A stretch of 64,000 nucleotides of DNA from an uncultured Psychrobacter sp. GTDB lineage: Bacteria > Pseudomonadota > Gammaproteobacteria > Pseudomonadales > Moraxellaceae. Shown in pieces: positions 47,276 to 55,470 of this stretch. The position numbers and the translations under genes were made by a program. The stretch is taken from the NCBI RefSeq assembly GCF_947500265.1, contig NZ_CANMRN010000004.1, positions 248,001 through 312,000 of the forward strand. Reading direction: 5' to 3'. The notes under the pieces are model-generated. The model saw only the letters and a list, made by a program, of their open reading frames with translations. It made no database searches and had not been told where the DNA came from. Every line of letters begins with the position of its first letter. Position 1 is the stretch's first letter.

Positions 47276-48184
47276 ATGGTTTTTAAGTTAGCAAGGAAGA
47301 TTTTTGTCCGTAAAAGAAAAAGATCTTATTTAGGAGAGGATTTTTCTATAGTTGCTGAATCATATCGAAAAGCAGCTGAGCAAGGTCATGCCGCATCTCA
47401 ATATCAACTGGGATCACTTTACCAAGAAGGTAGAGGCGTTCGTCAAGACTTTTTTGCAGCAGTGAGCTGGTATCAAAAGGCAGCTTGGCAAGGTCATGCT
47501 GCATCTCAATATCAACTGGGATCACTTTACCAAGAAGGTAGAGGCGTTCGTCAAGACTTTTTTGCAGCAGTGAGCTGGTATCAAAAGGCAGCTTGGCAAG
47601 GTCATGCTGCATCTCAATATCAACTGGGTACAATTTACCAAAAAGGTAGAGGTATTCGTCAAGACTTTTTTGCAGCAGTGAACTGGTATCAAAAGGCAGC
47701 TTGGCAAGGTCATGCTGCATCTCAATATCAACTGGGATCACTTTATCAAGAAGGTAGAGGCGTTCGTCAAGACTTTTTTGTAGCAGTGAGCTGGTATCAA
47801 AAGGCAGCTTGGCAAGGTCATGCCGCATCTCAATATCAACTAGGTTCACTTTATCAAGAAGGTAGAGGCGTTCGTCAAGACTTTTTTGCAGCAGTGAGCT
47901 GGTATCAAAAGGCAGCTTGGCAAGGTCATGCCGCATCTCAATATCAACTAGGTACAATTTACCAAGAAGGTAGAGGCGTTCGTCAAGACTTTTTTGCAGC
48001 AGTGAGTTGGTATCAAAAGGCAGCTTGGCAAGGTCATGCCGCATCTCAATATCAACTAGGTACAATTTACCAAAAAGGTAGAGGCGTTCGTCAAGATAAA
48101 TTCCAAGCAAAAGAGTGGTTCGGTAAGGCTTGTGATAATGGTAATCAAAATGGATGTGATGCGTATCGAACATTAAATGAATAA
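47276..48184 (+). CDS. Sel1-repeat protein with seven near-identical repeats
   Basis: 302 residues. After a strongly basic 32-residue lead (KLARKIFVRKRKR) seven full 36-residue Sel1 units follow from residue 33 to 284, each close to AAWQGHAASQYQLGSLYQ plus EGRGVRQDFFAAVSWYQK. Variation is limited to a few positions (SL/TI, E/K, V/I, A/V, S/N), and the last unit departs (DKFQAKEWFGK). A half unit caps it. There is no signal peptide. Sel1 arrays make alpha-solenoid scaffolds for protein contacts. The near identity implies recent duplication and likely length variation between strains. Confidence 0.9.
   Translation: MVFKLARKIFVRKRKRSYLGEDFSIVAESYRKAAEQGHAASQYQLGSLYQEGRGVRQDFFAAVSWYQKAAWQGHAASQYQLGSLYQEGRGVRQDFFAAVSWYQKAAWQGHAASQYQLGTIYQKGRGIRQDFFAAVNWYQKAAWQGHAASQYQLGSLYQEGRGVRQDFFVAVSWYQKAAWQGHAASQYQLGSLYQEGRGVRQDFFAAVSWYQKAAWQGHAASQYQLGTIYQEGRGVRQDFFAAVSWYQKAAWQGHAASQYQLGTIYQKGRGVRQDKFQAKEWFGKACDNGNQNGCDAYRTLNE
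47372..48127 (+). repeat. tandem array of seven 108-bp units
   Basis: The units differ at only a few bases each, including synonymous changes (GCTGCATCT/GCCGCATCT, CTGGG/CTAGG). These mark which units were copied together: units 5 and 6 share the CTAGG variant. The array is in frame and makes up most of the Sel1 gene. Confidence 0.9.
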
Positions 48185-48541
48185 TAGTAACAACTTTTTC
48201 TGATCTTTTATTAATGATTTAAATGCTTCCTTATAATTAATACCTAATGTTTAAGACATTAGTCAAGTTATTATATGTCTTTATAGACAATTTGAATTAT
48301 ATAGCACAAAGATTTTTTTAAAGAGACTCTAATCTACAAAGCTAATAACTTATAAACGGAAGCTAAATTGTAAGAAACCTTGATGCTATATGATGTATTA
48401 AAAAAATATGGGAAACCAATAAGTGTATAGTGCATCGATCATGAATAAAATATGTAGAGTAGGTACACTGTGATCGTTTTAGCAGTTTAAACCTGAGATA
48501 CCATTAGCCTACAACCTAAGCTTCAAGTCCCCACTAGGAAC
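48185..48541. other. AT-rich gene-free stretch after the Sel1 gene
   Basis: 357 bases. A small hairpin CTAATGT-TTAAG-ACATTAG at 48244-48262 may be the end of the Sel1 transcript, but no T-run follows. Nothing else is recognised. Confidence 0.4.
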
Positions 48542-49315
48542 TTAAACCTCAGCACTATCTGTCCAAGAGAACTCTTCTAAGATACGCATCCATTGATCGT
48601 CTAATCCCGCCTTTAGTACTAGTGGCTCACCAGTGACGGGGTGGCTGAGTGCCAAAGTCTGAGCATGCAGCAACATACGCGTGCAATCATAGTGAGTACG
48701 AAAAAATCGTGTATGACGTATATCGCCGTGACTGGTATCACCCACGATGTGATGGAATACATGTCTCATATGCCGACGCAGCTGATGTTTGCGTCCAGTT
48801 TCAGGCGTTAAGCGCACCAGACTATAGCGGCTAGTGGCATGCTTCTTTGATACTGCAAATGGTAGCTCAATTTGTGCCAAACTTTGCCAGTGGGTGACCG
48901 CTTCTTGAGCAGGTTTATCTAAGTTGGCAAATTTATCGGCAATGGCATCAAGCTTAAAGCTCAACGCATAGTCAACAGTACCTTGCTCAGACATAAAGCC
49001 GCGCACCACGGCCAAATACTGCTTAGTCACTTTGCGTTCAGCAAACGCTTCGGTAAGGCTACGTGCCACGGCTGAACTCTTGGCAAACAACAACACACCT
49101 GATGTGGGTTTGTCTAACCTATGCACTGGGAACACATGGCAGCCTACCGCATCACGTGTGAGCTGCATGGCAAAGCGTGTCTCACCTTTGTCCAGCCAAC
49201 TGCGATGCACCAACAGACCAGCTTCTTTATTAATCGCTACTATATACTCATCTTCATAGATAATTTCTATTTGATCAGCAGTATTGCCTTCGATATCCAT
49301 GTTTTCAGTACTCAT
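48542..49315 (-). CDS. truC: tRNA pseudouridine(65) synthase TruC
   Basis: 257 residues. The catalytic aspartate lies in VHRLDKPTSGVLLFA (about 65-73). LLVHRSWLD near the start, IADKFA in the middle, and TGRKHQLRRHMRHVFHHIVGD with AGLDDQWM at the end follow E. coli TruC closely and separate it from RluA/RluC/RluD. It makes pseudouridine at position 65 of certain tRNAs. It stands alone. Confidence 0.9.
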   Translation of the reverse strand: MSTENMDIEGNTADQIEIIYEDEYIVAINKEAGLLVHRSWLDKGETRFAMQLTRDAVGCHVFPVHRLDKPTSGVLLFAKSSAVARSLTEAFAERKVTKQYLAVVRGFMSEQGTVDYALSFKLDAIADKFANLDKPAQEAVTHWQSLAQIELPFAVSKKHATSRYSLVRLTPETGRKHQLRRHMRHVFHHIVGDTSHGDIRHTRFFRTHYDCTRMLLHAQTLALSHPVTGEPLVLKAGLDDQWMRILEEFSWTDSAEV

Positions 49316-49583
49316 ATTTTAGATGCGTCAATTATATATCCTTTTTATTGTACCTGTAGTGGCATAATAAATTTAGATAGTGCTGCAGAGAAAGTAAGCA
49401 GTAAAACTACCGCACCGTTGTTTATATCTTTGCCATTAGCAGCAGTGTTAATATAAATAGTAAAACGCTAAATGATAAGATGTCAGCTGCCGATGTATTG
49501 AGCATGGAAGTACCAACAACCATTCAACACTTTTCCACGCTCATTATTTGTAATATATAGAGTATCAAGAAAGGAGTAATTTC

Positions 49584-50522
49584 ATGAGTATTCAAACATT
49601 AGAGCCAAAACTGGCTAATGTTGGCGGTATTCCTATCGCACGTTTACTACCTAACAAAGGCAAAAAACCTATCGGTGCGTGGTGCTTTTTAGATCATGCA
49701 GGTCCTGCTGATTTTGGTCAAGATGACGCAGGGATGCAAGTGGGTCGCCATCCGCATACTAACTTGCAGACTTTCAGCTGGATGCTAAATGGTGAGGTGC
49801 TACATAAAGACAGTTTGGGTAATGAGCAAGTCATTACCAAAAACCAAGTTAATGTCATGACCGCAGGTACGGGTCTGCACCAAGGTATCAGTCATACAGA
49901 GCAAAGTGTCTTTCCAGATACAGGCGGTTCAGAAAATGCTGCACGTGGTATCAGTATGGTGCAGCTATGGATTGCGCTTCCCACCGATCAGAAAATCGAA
50001 CGCAGTTTTCATCATTATCCTGAGCTACCAACGTGGAGCGAGGGCAACGTAGAGATGATACTGACGACAGGCAGTTATACCAATACATCAGGTGAGACAT
50101 TTGCAGCGTCTACCATTCAGTATTCAAAACTGGTCGGTATAGATGTGTACTTCAAACAAGATGGCGAAGCAACATTGAATTTAGAGCCAGACTTTGAATA
50201 CGGTATCTTGGTTTCAGAAGGGGAAGTAAAGTCTGAAGGCAATATTTGCAAGCAAGATCAATTATTCCGTTTTCATGATAGCGATGCCGCCAATAATAAA
50301 AGTATTAAGTTGGCTGCCAAAAAGGGCACACGTATCATGTTTATCGGCGGCGAACCGCTTAATAACCAAGTGCTAATGTGGTGGAACTTCGTTGCTGATA
50401 ACAAAGCTGAGATTGAGCAATCTATTATTGATTGGAATAATGGCCATGAGCGTTTCGGCAATGTTGACTCTGATATGAAGCGCTTGCCTGCACCGGAACT
50501 ACCGAAAGGTTTTAAAGGTTAA
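49584..50522 (+). CDS. pirin family protein
   Basis: 312 residues, a double cupin. The N-terminal cupin carries the metal ligands in GRHPHTNLQTFSW and TGLHQGISHTEQ, and RGISMVQLWIALP follows, as in bacterial pirins such as YhhW-like quercetinases. The C-terminal cupin (about 170-290) is degenerate. The ribosome site AAGGAG is strong. Pirins are iron proteins with quercetin dioxygenase activity or regulatory roles; the function here is not determined. Confidence 0.9.
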   Translation: MSIQTLEPKLANVGGIPIARLLPNKGKKPIGAWCFLDHAGPADFGQDDAGMQVGRHPHTNLQTFSWMLNGEVLHKDSLGNEQVITKNQVNVMTAGTGLHQGISHTEQSVFPDTGGSENAARGISMVQLWIALPTDQKIERSFHHYPELPTWSEGNVEMILTTGSYTNTSGETFAASTIQYSKLVGIDVYFKQDGEATLNLEPDFEYGILVSEGEVKSEGNICKQDQLFRFHDSDAANNKSIKLAAKKGTRIMFIGGEPLNNQVLMWWNFVADNKAEIEQSIIDWNNGHERFGNVDSDMKRLPAPELPKGFKG

Positions 50523-50570
50523 TTACAATTTGTCTCGCCACCTCACTATTTGACCTTAACTCGTAGAAAA

Positions 50571-50602
50571 CTGCTTAAGTAAAATACTGCTTAAATAAAA
50601 TA
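50571..50602. repeat. 16-bp tandem duplication
   Basis: CTGCTTAAGTAAAATA is followed directly by CTGCTTAAATAAAATA, one base different, in the gap after the pirin gene. Confidence 0.7.
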
Positions 50603-50652
50603 AGGGTAGTTTGACGTAAGGATTAGAAGGGGTAGGTCGACCAAAAACCAAG

Positions 50653-50702
50653 TCCTGATTCGCACATAATTATCACGATGATAAATCATATATGAATCAG
50701 GA
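50653..50702. repeat. inverted repeat in pirin-ppiC gap
   Basis: TCCTGATTC (50653-50661) and GAATCAGGA (50694-50702) are perfect complements around an AT-rich loop that contains smaller palindromes. Both neighbouring genes converge here, so it may end transcription, though it lacks a T-run. Confidence 0.4.
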
Positions 50703-50750
50703 AAATATTTGAGATATAGCTCAGTTGGCTTACAATCAAAGCGCCAATGC

Positions 50751-51029
50751 TTAAGTTCTATAAAGGACTTTTACGACATGCCAGCCAAATTTGGTCTTTA
50801 CTAAATGCGGGGTAAATAGTTCGCCGGTAAAGCAAACCTTATCGAATGGCCCTACCATATCACCTTTACCAAACTCACCTAGACTGCCACCCTTTTTACC
50901 TGATGGGCAGGTTGAGTATCGCTTGGCCAGTACATCAAACTTAGCACCTTTTTTAAGCTTGGCAATAATGTCCTCAGCTTGTTCTTTATGTTTTACTAAA
51001 ATGTGCAATGCGCTAGCGGTACGAGCCAT
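50751..51029 (-). CDS. ppiC: peptidyl-prolyl cis-trans isomerase PpiC (parvulin)
   Basis: 92 residues, a single rotamase domain with no signal peptide, as in E. coli PpiC. Diagnostic are ASALHILVKHKEQAEDII, KYSTCPSG-like RYSTCPSGKKGG, LGEFGKGDMVGPFDKVCF and the final TKFGWHVVKV. It accelerates proline isomerisation during protein folding in the cytoplasm. AAAGGG precedes the ATG. It is monocistronic. Confidence 0.93.
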   Translation of the reverse strand: MARTASALHILVKHKEQAEDIIAKLKKGAKFDVLAKRYSTCPSGKKGGSLGEFGKGDMVGPFDKVCFTGELFTPHLVKTKFGWHVVKVLYRT

Positions 51030-51236
51030 AATGTAACCCTTTTATAAAATATAAATTATCAGGACATTATATCACTACTTACTTTGGTTGCTAACCTCAC
51101 TTGTAGGTGCTGAGTTCTCCCAAGTCATCCTTATGCAATCGTGACTATAGGGGTTGGAGAAAAGAAGTCTTAGCCATGTAGTGTTTTATTTAAACTATAG
51201 TCTTTATTTAAATTACAGCCCTTAAATGATGGACAT

Positions 51237-51268
51237 AAAAAAAGCCTCAATCTTTAGATTGGGGCTTT
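51237..51268 (-). terminator. terminator of rutR
   Basis: AAAGCCTCAATC and GATTGGGGCTTT pair with one G-T type mismatch around TTTA. The minus-strand product ends in a U-run, 35 bases after the rutR stop. Confidence 0.8.
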
Positions 51269-51302
51269 CCTAATTGGGTAGCCGTACTTTACTCATATCA
51301 AA

Positions 51303-51953
51303 TCACGGAATCAAACTATCTACCAGAAGTTGAATGCTAGTGTTTAATGCCTCATTAGCGAACTTTTTATTTCTCAAGCTATGATTACACACCGCTTCAG
51401 TTTGCGTAGAAAAATCAGAATAGTGCTGAGTGACTGCCCAAATATGAAAAATCAAATGGATGGCAGACACGGACTTAATCTTGTTATCTGCAATCCAGCC
51501 ATCAATCACTGCTACCTTTTCACGAACCAAAGACCTCAAAGGGCCTTTTAATACGGCCATCAAATGAGGTGCTCCTTGTATAATCTCTAACGCATATAGT
51601 CTCGATGCTGCAGGCGATTTTTTTGAGATTTTATACTTTTCTTCAATATAGGTCTTAAGGGCAACCCTTGGATCTTGGTTGGCGTTAATCTCACTCAAAG
51701 GCGATAGCCACTTACTCAGCACCTTTTCTAAAACAGCAACATACAGAACTTCTTTACTTTGAAAGTAATAAAATATATTCGATTTAGATATGTCAGCTTC
51801 TTCGGCAATTTGCTCCATGCGCGCGCCATTTAACCCCTCTTGGGAAAATACGATCAATGCAGCATTGATGATATGTTCTTTCTTTTTTAATATCTTTGCA
51901 CTCGTCTCTGTCTCTTCTTTTAGTGCGTATTCTTTCACTATATTTTCCCTCAT
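51303..51953 (-). CDS. rutR: TetR-family regulator RutR
   Basis: 216 residues from the ATG at 51953; the frame extends to a TTG at 51995. The N-terminal HTH reads GARMEQIAEEADISKSNIFYYF, and the ligand domain keeps the RutR pattern (SRLYALEIIQGAPHLM, HLIFHIWAVTQHYSDF), the second matching E. coli HLIFMIWASTQHYADF. RutR senses uracil and thymine and represses rut genes. It is divergent from rutA; a RutR-like palindrome lies in the shared control region. Confidence 0.92.
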   Translation of the reverse strand: MRENIVKEYALKEETETSAKILKKKEHIINAALIVFSQEGLNGARMEQIAEEADISKSNIFYYFQSKEVLYVAVLEKVLSKWLSPLSEINANQDPRVALKTYIEEKYKISKKSPAASRLYALEIIQGAPHLMAVLKGPLRSLVREKVAVIDGWIADNKIKSVSAIHLIFHIWAVTQHYSDFSTQTEAVCNHSLRNKKFANEALNTSIQLLVDSLIP

Positions 51954-52186
51954 CGTAAAGCCAAAAAACCTAGTTTTAAATGATAGTTGATTCAATTTAA
52001 AAAAGGGTAGAAGTAACCAAATGCAGATGCTACTGGTTGATCAAAATAGATATGCCAACTACTCCAACAGCGAGCAATACGATATCGGTTTGCAGGTTCA
52101 CTAACTATAGTAACCTGCTGTTGACCAGTCTTTTCTGCTGCTTATTCCACCTTATTTTCATTCAAACCACCATCAAAATATTCTCA

Positions 52187-52266
52187 TAAACAATTTATAC
52201 ATTTGTGCACTATTTTATAACACTTTGCACCAATTTATAACAGCACGCACTATTTCTCTGCATATT
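52187..52266 (+). repeat. 20-bp iterons upstream of rutA
   Basis: Units begin at 52187, 52207, 52227 and 52247. The middle two read GCACTATTTTATAACA and GCACCAATTTATAACA (14 of 16). The fourth shares GCACTATTT, and the first shares CAATTTATA in the same register. A 20-base period is nearly two helical turns, so bound proteins would lie on one face. Confidence 0.6.
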
Positions 52267-52268
52267 TT

Positions 52269-52284
52269 TAGACCATATGGTTTA
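52269..52284. promoter_or_regulatory. candidate RutR operator
   Basis: TAGACCATATGGTTTA matches the E. coli RutR site TTGACCANNTGGTCAA with three differences in the 14 specified bases and the exact two-base spacer. It sits between divergent rutR and rutA, as expected for uracil-relieved repression. Confidence 0.55.
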
Positions 52285-52337
52285 ATAATTTTTGTGTGAA
52301 AATGATATAAGTTGTTGATAAATAAAAACTAATTAAT

Positions 52338-52354
52338 TTGGCATAAATTATGCT
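52338..52354 (+). promoter_or_regulatory. candidate sigma-54 (-24/-12) promoter of rutA
   Basis: TTGGCATAAATTATGCT has GG and GC exactly ten bases apart and keeps TTGGCA and TGCT of the sigma-54 consensus. The E. coli rut operon is NtrC-activated. The inner part is also a palindrome (GCATAA-A-TTATGC), so a protein site is an alternative reading. Confidence 0.4.
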
Positions 52355-52424
52355 ACATAAAAAACATGAAATAATCTTTATTTCTTTTATCGCTCTTTTC
52401 TTCCTCAAACGTATAGGTGAAATC

Positions 52425-53528
52425 ATGGAAATAGGTATTTTTTGTCCGATTGGCAACAACGGCTGGTTAATTTCAAAAAACGCGCCGCAATACAAACCAA
52501 CATTTGAGCTAAATAAACAGATTGTGCAACGGGCTGAGCACTATGGGTTCGATTTTGCGCTTTCGATGATCAAACTGCGCGGTTTTGGCGGAGAAACTGA
52601 GTTTTGGGATTACAACCTCGAGAGCTTTACTTTGATGGCAGGGTTGGCTGCGGTCACATCCAAGATAAAAATCTATGCCACATCGGCGACGTTGGTCATG
52701 CCGCCAGCAATCGTAGCGAGAATGGCATCAACGCTTGATAGCATCTCAAACGGGCGTTTTGGATTGAATGTCGTGACTGGCTGGCAAGAAGCAGAATATG
52801 GACAAATGGGCATGTGGCCTGGCGACGATTATTTTGGTAAGCGCTATGACTACCTATCTGAATATGTACAAATTTTGAGAGATCTGTGGGCAACAGGCCA
52901 ATCTGATTTGAAGGGTGAGTTCTTCCAAATGGATGACTGTCAAGTGAAGCCCATTCCAAAAGCGGATATGAAGATTATCTGTGCGGGTCAATCAGACACA
53001 GGCTTGGCGTTCTCTGCAAAATACGCTGATTACAACTTTGTCTTCGGTAAAGGTCTGAACACGCCAACTGCCTATGCCGGTATCAATGATCGCTTAAAGG
53101 TACACACGGATAAGACGGGTCGTAACGTTCCGACCTATGTCCTCTTTATGGTCATTGCAGATGAGACCGATGAAAAAGCCCAAGCAAAGTGGCAATCATA
53201 CAATGATGGTGCGGATTTCGAAGCCATTGATTGGTTGCAGTCGCAAGGCGGTAAGGACAAAACCTCAGGCAAAGATACCAACGTTCGTCATATGGCCTCA
53301 AGTGTTTCACCAGTCAATATCAACATGGGTACGCTGGTTGGCTCTTTTGAAAACGTCGCCAGCATGTTAGACGAAGTCGCTGAAGTACAAGGTACGGATG
53401 GCGTTCTACTGACCTTTGATGATTTCGTGCAAGGCGTGGAAGATTTCGGTAGCAGAATTCAACCGCTGATGCAGAGCCGCATCAATGTTGATACCCCAGT
53501 GGCCAGCCAAGCTGTCAGCGAAGCCTAA
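52425..53528 (+). CDS. rutA: pyrimidine oxygenase RutA
   Basis: 367 residues from the ATG at 52425 ([17 protein letters not shown]); the upstream extension to 52350 lacks any resemblance to RutA. It is a luciferase-like FMN monooxygenase: [38 protein letters not shown] and [13 protein letters not shown] match E. coli RutA nearly throughout. It opens the uracil or thymine ring with reduced FMN and O2, giving a ureidoacrylate peracid. RutF supplies the reduced flavin. First gene of the cluster; rutB follows after 14 bases. Confidence 0.95.
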   Translation: MEIGIFCPIGNNGWLISKNAPQYKPTFELNKQIVQRAEHYGFDFALSMIKLRGFGGETEFWDYNLESFTLMAGLAAVTSKIKIYATSATLVMPPAIVARMASTLDSISNGRFGLNVVTGWQEAEYGQMGMWPGDDYFGKRYDYLSEYVQILRDLWATGQSDLKGEFFQMDDCQVKPIPKADMKIICAGQSDTGLAFSAKYADYNFVFGKGLNTPTAYAGINDRLKVHTDKTGRNVPTYVLFMVIADETDEKAQAKWQSYNDGADFEAIDWLQSQGGKDKTSGKDTNVRHMASSVSPVNINMGTLVGSFENVASMLDEVAEVQGTDGVLLTFDDFVQGVEDFGSRIQPLMQSRINVDTPVASQAVSEA

Positions 53529-53542
53529 TAAAAGGAGCAGAT

Positions 53543-54262
53543 ATGAATTCGGTTAATACAATTTGTGCGGACTTTACCAAGGAATCCTCTCCTGTTTTAG
53601 AGTCGTTGCCTGAACCTATCAAGTTAGATCCATCCCAGACGGCATTGATCGTCGTGGACATGCAAAACGCGTATGCCAGCCAAGGTGGTTATCTAGATTT
53701 GGCTGGGTTTGATGTCACAGCGACCAAGCCCGTCATCGATAAAATCAAGCAAGCCGTGGATATTGCGCATCAATCTGGCATACAAGTCATCTATTTCAGA
53801 AATGGCTGGGACAACAAGTATGTCGAAGCGGGTGGTAGTGGATCGCCCAATTATCACAAATCAAATGCCCTAAAAACCATGCGTAAGAATCCTGAAATTG
53901 AGGGAACGCTATTAGCAAAAGGCGGCTGGGATTATGAGTTAGTTGACGAGCTTAGCCCTGCACCTCAAGACATCGTTATAGATAAACCTCGATATAGCGG
54001 CTTTGCAAACACCAATTTCGATAGTGTATTGCGATCACGGGGCATACGTAATCTCTTGCTCACAGGTATTGCGACCAACGTCTGTGTTGAATCGACGCTT
54101 CGAGATGGATTTTTTCTTGAGTATTTTGGTGTGTTGTTAGATGACGCTTGTTATCAAGCAGGGCCAGTAGAGGCTCATGAGGCCACACTATATAACGTAA
54201 AAACCTTTTTTGGTTGGGTGTCCGATGTTGCCAGCATGCAGCAGTGCTTTTCAGATAGTTAA
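53543..54262 (+). CDS. rutB: ureidoacrylate amidohydrolase RutB
   Basis: 239 residues, isochorismatase-like cysteine hydrolase. The triad is visible as Asp in [11 protein letters not shown], Lys in [10 protein letters not shown] and Cys in [17 protein letters not shown]. It cleaves ureidoacrylate (and its peracid) to aminoacrylate species with release of CO2 and ammonia. AAGGAG lies before the ATG, immediately after rutA. Confidence 0.94.
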   Translation: MNSVNTICADFTKESSPVLESLPEPIKLDPSQTALIVVDMQNAYASQGGYLDLAGFDVTATKPVIDKIKQAVDIAHQSGIQVIYFRNGWDNKYVEAGGSGSPNYHKSNALKTMRKNPEIEGTLLAKGGWDYELVDELSPAPQDIVIDKPRYSGFANTNFDSVLRSRGIRNLLLTGIATNVCVESTLRDGFFLEYFGVLLDDACYQAGPVEAHEATLYNVKTFFGWVSDVASMQQCFSDS

Positions 54263-54337
54263 CGTTTTACTTAGCCAGTTTTTAGCAACCTAAACCACGA
54301 TTTTCATACTTAATCTAACCGTAATAGGAATGTAGAT

Positions 54338-54721
54338 ATGTCTAAACAAGTGATTATCCCTGAAGGTACTAGCAAACCATTGGCCCCTTATGTACCAGCG
54401 ACTAAGGCCGACAACATCGTCTATGTCTCGGGCACCTTGCCCTTTGATGAAAACAACGATGTCGTACATGTGGGTGATGCCGCTGCTCAAACTCGCCACG
54501 TGTTAACAACGATTCAAAACGTTATTCGAACCGCTGGCGGTAATATGGATGATGTGACGTTTAATTCGATCTTTGTAAAAGATTGGGCAGATTATGACGC
54601 GGTCAATCAAGTCTATGCAGAATTTTTTCCCAATGAAAAGCCAGCAAGATTTTGTATCCAATGTGGATTGGTGAAACCAGACGCCCTCGTCGAAATCGCG
54701 TCCATAGCGCACATTGGATAA
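54338..54721 (+). CDS. rutC: RidA-family aminoacrylate deaminase RutC
   Basis: 127 residues, a RidA/YjgF fold. [18 protein letters not shown] and [16 protein letters not shown] with the final [12 protein letters not shown] correspond to E. coli RutC. The arginine in PARFCIQ is the family's carboxylate-binding residue. It was described as reducing or clearing the aminoacrylate peracid; later work favours aminoacrylate deamination. It follows rutB by 75 bases. Confidence 0.93.
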   Translation: MSKQVIIPEGTSKPLAPYVPATKADNIVYVSGTLPFDENNDVVHVGDAAAQTRHVLTTIQNVIRTAGGNMDDVTFNSIFVKDWADYDAVNQVYAEFFPNEKPARFCIQCGLVKPDALVEIASIAHIG

Positions 54722-54853
54722 AAACCTGTTTAAAAATAACTGCAGTTAGTGAATTTAAAGTTACCTGACATTGAACCCTCTAGCATTGGACTGTAGTAGG
54801 GCGCTTTAGTTGACTACACATGTGGCGGAATATTGTTTAAAAGGAAATGACAG

Positions 54854-55435
54854 ATGAATACAGTAATTAAAGAAAGCCAAGTAACGCAATCCTCATTAAT
54901 GAAACATAAGTCTAAAGAATCATTCACCTCTACGGCAGGAAGCTTAACCGACATGCAGCAGTCTTTTAGAGATGCGATGAGTAAGTTGGCTGCTGCCGTG
55001 AACATTATTACCACTGAAGGTCCAGCAGGGCGAGCAGGATTTACAGCATCAGCGGTGTGCAGTGTCACTGACGAACCGCCAACCCTATTAGTGTGTCTAA
55101 ACCGAAGCGCTTCTGTGTACAAGTTTTTTAAAGAAAATATGGTGCTATGCGTCAACACACTTGGTCTTGAACATAAAGATTTAAGCGGTGTGTTCGGTGG
55201 CAAAAAGGCGCTGGAAGAAAGATTTGAGCAAGGCAACTGGTCCACGCTGTCAACCGGATCGCCTGTATTAGAGGACGCCAGCAACTCCTTTGATTGCAAA
55301 ATCAAACTCATCAGCTCGGTGGGGACCCACGATATTCTTATTTGTGAAGTATTGGATATCAAACACAAGCCTGATTGCGAAAGTCTCATCTATTTCAATC
55401 GAGACTACCATCAATTGAGTAAGTGCAAAAACTAA
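54854..55435 (+). CDS. rutF: FMN reductase RutF
   Basis: 193 residues with an N-terminal lead of about 30, then the flavin-reductase-like domain: [26 protein letters not shown] (in part), [18 protein letters not shown] and [10 protein letters not shown]. It reduces FMN with NADH for the RutA oxygenase. AAGGAAATGAC precedes the ATG. In E. coli rutF lies after rutDE; here it comes directly after rutC with a gap of 132 bases. Confidence 0.92.
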   Translation: MNTVIKESQVTQSSLMKHKSKESFTSTAGSLTDMQQSFRDAMSKLAAAVNIITTEGPAGRAGFTASAVCSVTDEPPTLLVCLNRSASVYKFFKENMVLCVNTLGLEHKDLSGVFGGKKALEERFEQGNWSTLSTGSPVLEDASNSFDCKIKLISSVGTHDILICEVLDIKHKPDCESLIYFNRDYHQLSKCKN

Positions 55436-55470
55436 GTATCACACCTCTACTTTTTTTAAGGATATTCAAA

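Larger units (their letters stand above)
51954..52424. promoter_or_regulatory. divergent rutR-rutA control region
   Basis: 471 bases without a gene, holding in order four 20-base iterons (52187-52266), a RutR-like palindrome (52269-52284) and a -24/-12-like promoter (52338-52354), then a rutA leader of about 60 bases. Promoter elements for rutR on the minus strand are not clear. Confidence 0.6.

Noticed and set aside
47346..48173. 275-codon open frame antisense to the Sel1 gene
   Set aside because: It only mirrors the 108-bp repeat array: a frame free of stops in one unit stays free in all. It has no ribosome site or recognised family.
50714..50750. tRNA-like phrase ATAGCTCAGTTGG
   Set aside because: Only the D-arm phrase is present. 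No anticodon arm, T arm or pairing acceptor ends follow, so it is not a tRNA.
54814..55389. 191-codon minus-strand frame over rutF
   Set aside because: rutF is certain by sequence and context; the antisense frame has no family features.
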